Assembly (NCBI GenBank): GCA_934371135.1
Contig: CAKRNO010000002.1
Coordinates: 72,623 to 136,622, forward strand
Direction of reading: 5' to 3'
Source: an uncultured Eubacteriales bacterium
GTDB lineage: Bacteria; Bacillota; Clostridia; Oscillospirales; CAG-272
DNA: 64,000 nt
Position numbers and translations under genes: made by a program
Notes under the pieces: model-generated
What the model saw: only the letters and a program-made list of their open reading frames with translations
The model's database searches: none
What the model was told of the DNA's origin: nothing
In this document: in pieces, positions 59,400 to 64,000 of the stretch
Numbering within the stretch: position 1 is the first letter of the stretch
Layout of the letters: every line of letters starts with the position of its first letter

Positions 59400-59530
59400 T
59401 TCTGTTTCCTTCTGCTTTTCGTTTTTTCGCCATCCTGCATCTCCGGGGTCGCGCCGCCCGCCTGCCCGTGCCGCATGCCGTCCTCAAACGCTTTTACGGC
59501 AAGAAGTATGAGCGCCGCGTGCAGGATCAT
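59396..59530 (-). CDS. Possible small protein coupled to ogt
   Basis: 44 residues: a hydrophobic start (MILHAALILLAVKAFEDG), then a basic tail (KTKSRRKQK). Its stop overlaps the ogt start (ATGA), and a strong promoter lies 30-60 bases upstream, so it should be transcribed. The only SD-like sequence, AGGGG, directly abuts the ATG, which is poor spacing. It may be a real leader peptide or small membrane protein, or chance. Confidence 0.35.
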   Translation of the reverse strand: MILHAALILLAVKAFEDGMRHGQAGGATPEMQDGEKTKSRRKQK

Positions 59531-59566
59531 CCCCTGACAAAAATCGCTTTATCAGTAAACACGTTT

Positions 59567-59595
59567 ATTATATCATGGCGAATATGTCCCTGCAA
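59567..59595 (-). promoter_or_regulatory. Promoter of ogt (and the small upstream frame)
   Basis: On the minus strand TTGCAG, 17 bases, TATAAT. It lies about 40 bases after the MATE stop; no terminator separates them, so MATE transcripts may also read through. Confidence 0.8.
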
Positions 59596-59635
59596 GCTCC
59601 CTTTGCCGTTCGGCTGTGGGTATTCCGTTTCCGTT

Positions 59636-61048
59636 TCAGACGACCTGCCCCTCCCCGGAGGCGGGGCGAAGCCGGCGATAGGTCTTCCGGATGATGACCG
59701 CCGACACGAGGGCCGTCAGTATATCTGCCGCGGGCATGGAATAGAGCACCCCGTCCAGCCCGAAGAAGTGCGGCAGGAGCAGTGCCAGCCCGACACCGAA
59801 GACAATTTCACGGACCATGGAGAGCATGGTCGATTCTACGGCGTTGCCCATTGCCTGCAAAAAGATGAAGGTGGCTTTATTGACGCAGGCGAGGATCATC
59901 ATGCAGAGATAGATACGGAACGCCCTGACCGCAAAATCCGTATAATACACGCTTTCGTTTTTTGCCCCGAAAATGCCGATGAGCATTTGCGGGAACAGCT
60001 CGACGATCACCAGCGCCACAGCGCCGAGGACGGCTTCCGAGATCAGGAGCGTGGTAAACAGTTTTTTGACCCGCCCGGGCTGATTTGCCCCCATATTGTA
60101 CCCGACGATCGGGATACAGCCTGCCGCCATGCCGATGACGACGGAGATCACGATCTGAAAGAACTTCATCACGATGCCGACGACCGCCATCGGGATCTGT
60201 GCGTACTGCTCCTCTCCGAAGACGGGGTCCTGCGCTCCGTATTTGCGGAGCATATTGTTGATCGCCGCCATGGCAGCCACCAGCGAGATCTGCGCGAGAA
60301 AGCTGCATAGCCCGAGCGATACGATCCGTCCGATGACGCTCTTTTCCGGCACGAAGGAAGTCCTGTCGAGTCTGACGCTCTTTGTGTGGAACAGGTACCA
60401 CACCGCCAGAGCCGCCGTCAGGATCTGACCGATTACGGTCGCGACTGCGGCGCCCATCATGCCCCATTTGCAGACGAAAATGAAAATGGGGTCCAGTATG
60501 ATATTCGTGACGGCGCCAGCCAGTGTGGAGACCATCGCGAATTTGGGACTCCCGTCGGCACGGATGACGGGATTCATCGCCTGCCCGAACATATAGAACG
60601 GGAGCCCGATGGTGATATAAAAGAAATATTCTTTCGACAGGTCGAACGTTTCCGCATTGACCCGCCCGCCGAAGACGGTGATCAGGGCATCATCAAAGAC
60701 GATGTACAACACCGTCAGAAGACACCCTGCTCCGACAGTCAGCAGGACAGCGTTCCCGACGGAATGTCGCGCTTCCTCTTTCTTCCCGCCCCCCAGCAGA
60801 CCGCTGACCATGGCACAGCATCCGTCACCGAAGCAGACCGCGATGCCGAGCGTGATCACGGTCAGCGGGAACACGACGGTATTTGCCGCGTTGCCGTGGG
60901 AGCCGAGGTAGCTTGCATTGGCGATAAAGATCTGATCGACAATGTTATACAGTGCCCCGACCAAAAGGGAGATGACGCAGGGGACGGCGTATTTCCGCAT
61001 GAGCCTCCTCACCTTTTCGGTAGCGAGAAAATCCTGTGCTTTTTCCAT
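59636..61048 (-). CDS. MATE-family multidrug efflux transporter
   Basis: 470 residues with 12 hydrophobic helices in two homologous halves, as in NorM/MepA. The first half starts MRKYAVPCVISLLVGALYNI and continues VDQIFIA; family signatures NPVIRADGSPKFAM and GYNMGANQPGRVKKLF are intact. It exports cationic drugs in exchange for sodium or protons at the cell membrane. The ATG at 61048 follows GGAGG. The transcript has a leader of about 75 nt that contains a complete intrinsic terminator, pointing to attenuation control. Confidence 0.93.
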   Translation of the reverse strand: MEKAQDFLATEKVRRLMRKYAVPCVISLLVGALYNIVDQIFIANASYLGSHGNAANTVVFPLTVITLGIAVCFGDGCCAMVSGLLGGGKKEEARHSVGNAVLLTVGAGCLLTVLYIVFDDALITVFGGRVNAETFDLSKEYFFYITIGLPFYMFGQAMNPVIRADGSPKFAMVSTLAGAVTNIILDPIFIFVCKWGMMGAAVATVIGQILTAALAVWYLFHTKSVRLDRTSFVPEKSVIGRIVSLGLCSFLAQISLVAAMAAINNMLRKYGAQDPVFGEEQYAQIPMAVVGIVMKFFQIVISVVIGMAAGCIPIVGYNMGANQPGRVKKLFTTLLISEAVLGAVALVIVELFPQMLIGIFGAKNESVYYTDFAVRAFRIYLCMMILACVNKATFIFLQAMGNAVESTMLSMVREIVFGVGLALLLPHFFGLDGVLYSMPAADILTALVSAVIIRKTYRRLRPASGEGQVV

Positions 61049-61065
61049 GGAAAGTGTTTCCTCCG

Positions 61066-61108
61066 TAAAAAAATAATGCGTAAGTCCAATCGTTCGGACT
61101 TACGCATT
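61066..61108 (-). terminator. Leader terminator (attenuator) before the MATE gene
   Basis: Perfect 13-bp stem (61075-61087 with 61096-61108, minus-strand arm AATGCGTAAGTCC) with an 8-base loop, followed on the minus strand by ATTTTTTTAC. It starts about 15 nt after the predicted transcription start and ends before the MATE ribosome-binding site. The same dyad could be an operator. Confidence 0.8.
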
Positions 61109-61129
61109 TCTGCTACGCAACTGCTCTTT

Positions 61130-61158
61130 ATGATAACACTTTCGGCGACAGAAAGCAA
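61130..61158 (-). promoter_or_regulatory. Promoter of the MATE gene
   Basis: On the minus strand TTGCTT, 17 bases, TATCAT. Confidence 0.68.
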
Positions 61159-61220
61159 AGGACATTTTTCATAAAACCAAGGGAGGTTTCCCCGGCGCCT
61201 ATCCGCATTTTTCCACAAAG

Positions 61221-61281
61221 TGGGGGCACCCCGCGGAAGCCCTTGCTCCTGCGCGCGCCCGTACAAATCGGGCTGTTTTTT
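61221..61281 (+). repeat. Degenerate solo copy of the terminal hairpin repeat
   Basis: TTGCTCCTGCGCGCGCCCGT at 61243-61262, continuing into ACAAATCGGGCTG, matches a module found twice at 63772-63802 and 63943-63974. Here the stem GCCCG/CGGGC (61257-61273) is followed by TTTTTT and so reads as a plus-strand terminator, although no plus-strand gene ends here. Confidence 0.7.
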
Positions 61282-61326
61282 AGATACCGATCCATGTAAA
61301 CACCTGCGTTTTTCAGCCCCGATATT

Positions 61327-61830
61327 TTACGCAAGCTCCATTTCGAAAAATACCTTTTTGGGAACCATGAACTTCAGCGATATCCAGTCGAATCCAATGG
61401 ATTTGGCATCTTCCCAGTCCATGAAGCCATACGTCAACTTTACTTTATTGCCCACAAGATTGTAGTCCTCTTTCTCTTCCTCGTAGTCAATAGAGTAACC
61501 CAGTTGAATCTGGACTTCACCGCTGTATTTTTCATATCTTACCAGACCGCGATCCGCCGTTTTGTCATCTTCGTTACAAAACATGGCGTCATATCCGTGC
61601 TTTGCTCCGTCAAAAACTGTAAACGTCTCACCGGAAATCGGGTCTTTTGCCACAATAAGGCAAGGGGATTCTCCGTCGGTGATAAAAGGAGTTCCCTTCA
61701 TTTTGATAAGGTCTCCGTAATACAATATGTCCAGATTCCTATTGCCGACAGAGGAAGAAAGGATCGCCGTCGTGCGATCTTTCTTTTCTCTGATTTCTTG
61801 CAGATTGTTTTTCAGATAATACGGAACCAT
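61327..61830 (-). CDS. Hypothetical acidic protein, AT-rich
   Basis: 167 residues, acidic, no signal peptide or membrane helix. Segments such as DILYYGDLIKMKGTPFITDG and IDYEEEKEDYNLVGNKVKLT suggest a beta-rich fold. I do not recognise a family. Codon use is clearly more AT-rich than the genes before 61 kb, like the XRE gene that follows, which suggests recent acquisition. It has its own promoter with a leader of about 30 nt. Its function could be immunity-like or linked to the XRE gene, but nothing in the sequence proves this. Confidence 0.65.
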   Translation of the reverse strand: MVPYYLKNNLQEIREKKDRTTAILSSSVGNRNLDILYYGDLIKMKGTPFITDGESPCLIVAKDPISGETFTVFDGAKHGYDAMFCNEDDKTADRGLVRYEKYSGEVQIQLGYSIDYEEEKEDYNLVGNKVKLTYGFMDWEDAKSIGFDWISLKFMVPKKVFFEMELA

Positions 61831-61867
61831 CCTATTTCCCTTTCAGTAACTCCGATTTGTTAATATC

Positions 61868-61896
61868 GTGATACCATATATTTGTTTGTCTGTCAA
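61868..61896 (-). promoter_or_regulatory. Promoter of the hypothetical acidic protein
   Basis: On the minus strand TTGACA, 17 bases, TATCAC. Confidence 0.62.
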
Positions 61897-61944
61897 TCAT
61901 TTTCATTTAAACAACAGTCGTTTTTAGGAAAAGGGGCTGCGGAG

Positions 61945-61980
61945 ATAAAACAGCCCCCGGACGAGCCGGGGCTGTTTTAT
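61945..61980. terminator. Bidirectional terminator after the XRE gene, made of a repeat module
   Basis: Perfect 13-bp stem ATAAAACAGCCCC/GGGGCTGTTTTAT. Nineteen bases (AAAACAGCCCCCGGACGAG, from 61947) are identical to the end of both large repeats at 63717-64000. Between it and the XRE stop (61981-62129) I see no gene. Confidence 0.85.
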
Positions 61981-62129
61981 GTCTGCAGTCAAATCAGATG
62001 CCGGATTTCTGTTAGCCAATTCAGATGCGCCGTGATGGTGCACCTCTCCCTTGGTGAAACAGGGGCTTGCAAGTGACCGCTATCTTCCGGGCTTGCAGAG
62101 CCATGCTTGTAAACGAGCTTATGTAGCTT

Positions 62130-63299
62130 TTATTTTTCCTTTGTCCTTACTACTATCAACGCCTTTACTCTCTCACAAAGCTTTTCAAAATCCGGATGAT
62201 TACGGATAAGGTCAAACGATTTTTCTTTGAGCATATCATAATAATTGCCGGGAAACAGGCAATAACAAGTCTCCACGCCATTCATACAAGTAGCCATATA
62301 GATAAATCTTTCTTCCGGACCGTCGGGATTATTATTGCGGCTCGTCCAATCCTCTTTTGCCCGCCATTCCATTCCGTCAAGGAAACGGCATGAAGTCGGT
62401 AGCAGAATCTCATCCGTAATCGTCATTGTATCTTCTAACAGTTTTACCACAGCATCTATTTGTGAAAGAGCTTCAGCCTGATTACCGACAGAGATTGATC
62501 GAGCCGCTGATTTCAACCCAAGTTCAATACGATCCGATGTCCACATATCAGGGCAATCGTCCTCGGCATCACAACGAATTAACGAAAGCATAGCTTCCAT
62601 AAATCTGTCTGCCGCTTGTTTGTATTCGTTGCTTTCTCCCCACTTTAGCAAGTAGCGTGAGCAAAGTAATGTATTGAACGCTTGATACAATTGATATCTC
62701 CGCTCCGGCTCAAATTTTTCCTTATCACCGCGTCGGAAATACCTATTAAACAACAGTGCACGCGAGGAGCAATCAAATGATGTCGTATATTTAGCCAAAA
62801 AGTCATCCAAATGTTCTTCATCTTCAATTTCAGCCATTGTTTTGATTGTGTGCGGATACATGGGGTGGCGTTCAAGGTAGGCTTCTGCCAGTGAGCGTGC
62901 CTCCGGAAGTATTTTGGGGTCTCTGAACGCGCTGTCATTTCCCTCACACCATGGACGCCATGCGGAACCGCTGTCAAGATAATTTCTCCGTATGTCGCGA
63001 AGAAGATCAATGATTTTATCGGCATCATAATCCTGTTTTATACATTCGCGGCGAAGTTCGTCAAATGTTTGCACTGCTCGTTTTTCTTTTTCAATTTGCG
63101 GCATCCCGAGCAGCTCATCGACAGTCACGGCAAGCACTTCAGCAATGGCAGGAATCAGCTCAAGATCGGGATAAGTATTGCCGTTTTCCCAACGGCTGAT
63201 TGATTGATAAGTTACACCCAAGCGATCGGCAAGCGTTTCTTGCGTCAAATCGTTTTTCTTTCGGAAATTCCGGATGTTTTCACCGATTGTAAGTTTCAT
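62130..63299 (-). CDS. XRE-family regulator with long helical C-terminal domain
   Basis: 389 residues. Residues 1-60 are a Cro/CI helix-turn-helix (IGENIRNFRKKNDLTQETLA, RLGVTYQSISRWENG, then VDELLGMP). The remaining 320 residues are helical, rich in charged and aromatic residues, with repeated helix pairs that suggest a TPR-like sensor domain. The ATG at 63299 follows AAAGGAGG. AT-rich codon use sets it apart from the core genes. A 12-base palindrome just after its predicted transcription start is a likely site for autoregulation. Confidence 0.88.
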   Translation of the reverse strand: MKLTIGENIRNFRKKNDLTQETLADRLGVTYQSISRWENGNTYPDLELIPAIAEVLAVTVDELLGMPQIEKEKRAVQTFDELRRECIKQDYDADKIIDLLRDIRRNYLDSGSAWRPWCEGNDSAFRDPKILPEARSLAEAYLERHPMYPHTIKTMAEIEDEEHLDDFLAKYTTSFDCSSRALLFNRYFRRGDKEKFEPERRYQLYQAFNTLLCSRYLLKWGESNEYKQAADRFMEAMLSLIRCDAEDDCPDMWTSDRIELGLKSAARSISVGNQAEALSQIDAVVKLLEDTMTITDEILLPTSCRFLDGMEWRAKEDWTSRNNNPDGPEERFIYMATCMNGVETCYCLFPGNYYDMLKEKSFDLIRNHPDFEKLCERVKALIVVRTKEK

Positions 63300-63320
63300 A
63301 TTTGCCTCCTTTATGCTATT

Positions 63321-63359
63321 ACCTTGCAAGGTTATTCTCCTGTCGACGTCTACATTATA
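63321..63359 (-). promoter_or_regulatory. XRE promoter (extended -10) and palindromic operator
   Basis: On the minus strand TGGTATAAT (extended -10, box at 63354-63359) with no clear -35. The perfect palindrome ACCTTGCAAGGT (63321-63332) lies about 15-26 nt into the transcript. Confidence 0.62.
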
Positions 63360-63530
63360 CCACAGGAAAGTTGAGAAATTAATAACGCATTTGGAGAGAA
63401 AAATTATTGTTTTATGTTATATTAATCAGTACAAATCTATCCGAAATTCAGTTGCATCTACAGCATTGTAATTTTTTTCGAATTACTTAACTCCGCCAAA
63501 CCTCCCGCAAGTAAGTGATAAGCAGGTAAA

Positions 63531-63570
63531 GAAATAAAAAATAAACCTCCCGTACACCGTGCGGGAGGTT
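63531..63570 (-). terminator. Terminator after the tRNA-Gln remnant
   Basis: Nine-bp stem AACCTCCCG/CGGGAGGTT (63544-63570) with a 9-base loop, followed on the minus strand by TTTATTTTTTATT. It directly follows the tRNA 3' end. Confidence 0.88.
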
Positions 63571-63614
63571 CGGCAGAGATGGCTGGACTCGAACCAGCGT
63601 GCAGGAAGTCAAAG
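63571..63614 (-). pseudogene. Truncated tRNA-Gln (anticodon TTG), 3' half
   Basis: On the minus strand the piece begins with the anticodon loop CTTTGAC, then the 3' anticodon-stem strand TTCCT, a short variable loop, a perfect T arm (GCTGG-TTCGAGT-CCAGC, 63582-63598), the 3' acceptor strand CATCTCT, discriminator G and CCG. The 5' half is absent: the bases that should pair with TTCCT and CATCTCT are replaced by hairpin repeats. It cannot make a functional tRNA by itself. Confidence 0.75.
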
Positions 63615-64000
63615 CAATACTGCAGAATTGCTTCGCAAATCTGCCTAGGAGAACGCTGAGCGTTCTCTTGGAATTGCTTCGCAAATCTGCCTAGGAGAAC
63701 GCAGAGCGTTCTCTTGGAATTGCTTCGCAATTCCGCCTACGGGAACGTGGGGCGTTCCCGCGCAGGACTTTGCTCCTGCACGCGCCCGTACAAATCGGGC
63801 TGCCCTGCCAAAACAGCCCCCGGACGAGCTTGGGGCGAAATCGATAAGGACGACTTCGCGTGCAGGAAGTCAAAGTCTCAATGCTGCGGAATCGCTACGC
63901 GAATCCGCCTACGGGAACGCCCCGCGTTCCCGCGCAGGACTTTGCTCCTGCACGCGCCCGTACAAATCGGGCTGCCCTGCCAAAACAGCCCCCGGACGAG
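63615..64000. repeat. Modular hairpin repeat array, cut by the window end
   Basis: Three tandem units of 46-47 bp (63625-63670, 63671-63716, 63717-63762/3), each with a GAATTGC-type and a GAACGC/GCGTTC-type hairpin. The third unit plus a 65-base tail (63764-63828) recurs as a second 112-base copy at 63889-64000; the two tails are identical. The tail holds hairpins GCAGGA/TCCTGC and GCCCG/CGGGC and one arm of the AAAACAGCCCC terminator. The 18 bases GCGTGCAGGAAGTCAAAG occur before both copies (63597-63614 and 63858-63875). No coding sequence seen. Confidence 0.85.

Noticed and set aside
61009..61266. Leader peptide reading through the MATE attenuator stem
   Set aside because: The frame begins upstream of the predicted transcription start and has no ribosome-binding site; the stem is better read as a terminator or operator.
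63615..64000. CRISPR array at the window end
   Set aside because: Units are tandem or composite hairpins without unique spacers of constant length, and no cas gene is present.

Overview
The window reads as the chromosome of a GC-rich, anaerobic, endospore-forming member of Clostridia (Bacillota), of the gut Oscillospiraceae/Christensenellales kind. Evidence: a complete S10-spc-alpha ribosomal operon in Firmicutes order with zinc-binding forms of S4, S14 and L36; pyruvate formate-lyase with its activase and acetate kinase (fermentation); an Re-type citrate synthase; rubrerythrin; a SipL-like spore protein (SPOCS plus LysM); and a T-box leader before serS. The genus cannot be fixed from the sequence alone.

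Layout. 1-4.4 kb: a partial helical protein, a BspA-type leucine-rich repeat protein and a REC/HD-GYP/GGDEF cyclic-di-GMP regulator behind a structured leader. 4.4-9 kb: a complete agmatine deiminase operon (ptcA-aguD-aguA-arcC) that converts agmatine to putrescine, CO2, ammonia and ATP. 9-9.8 kb: a shikimate-kinase-like gene. 9.8-14.4 kb: a three-gene operon, Re-citrate synthase, aconitase and isocitrate dehydrogenase, the oxidative half-TCA branch to 2-oxoglutarate and glutamate. 14.5-16.6 kb: rubrerythrin and an unknown membrane protein. 16.7-32.6 kb: 31 genes from rpsJ to rplQ, all on the minus strand, driven by one strong promoter with a leader of about 208 nt and with structured spacers before rplC and rpoA. 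32.8-36.4 kb: a membrane protein and polA. 36.5-45 kb: the SipL-like protein, a patatin-like lipase, rhaD, ackA, a HAD phosphatase and topB. 45-51.3 kb: a metallophosphoesterase, pheS-pheT and T-box-controlled serS.

51.3-55.5 kb holds the most unusual system. A one-cysteine HxlR-type regulator (in an operon with a TfoX-N protein and rnc) is divergent from three overlapping or abutting genes: a metallo-beta-lactamase-fold protein that lacks the metal motif, a zinc-type macrodomain and a class M sirtuin (SirTM). A near-perfect inverted repeat lies between the two promoters. This looks like a redox-controlled reversible ADP-ribosylation module, but without the lipoyl-carrier (GcvH-L) and ligase (LplA2) partners known from staphylococci and streptococci.

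55.5-61.2 kb: pflA, pflB, an alkyltransferase (ogt) and a MATE transporter whose very short leader is a complete intrinsic terminator. 61.3-63.5 kb: a visibly AT-richer stretch with a hypothetical gene and an XRE regulator. It borders a tRNA-Gln gene truncated at the anticodon loop and an array of modular hairpin repeats that runs off the window end, which together suggest a horizontally acquired or rearranged segment.
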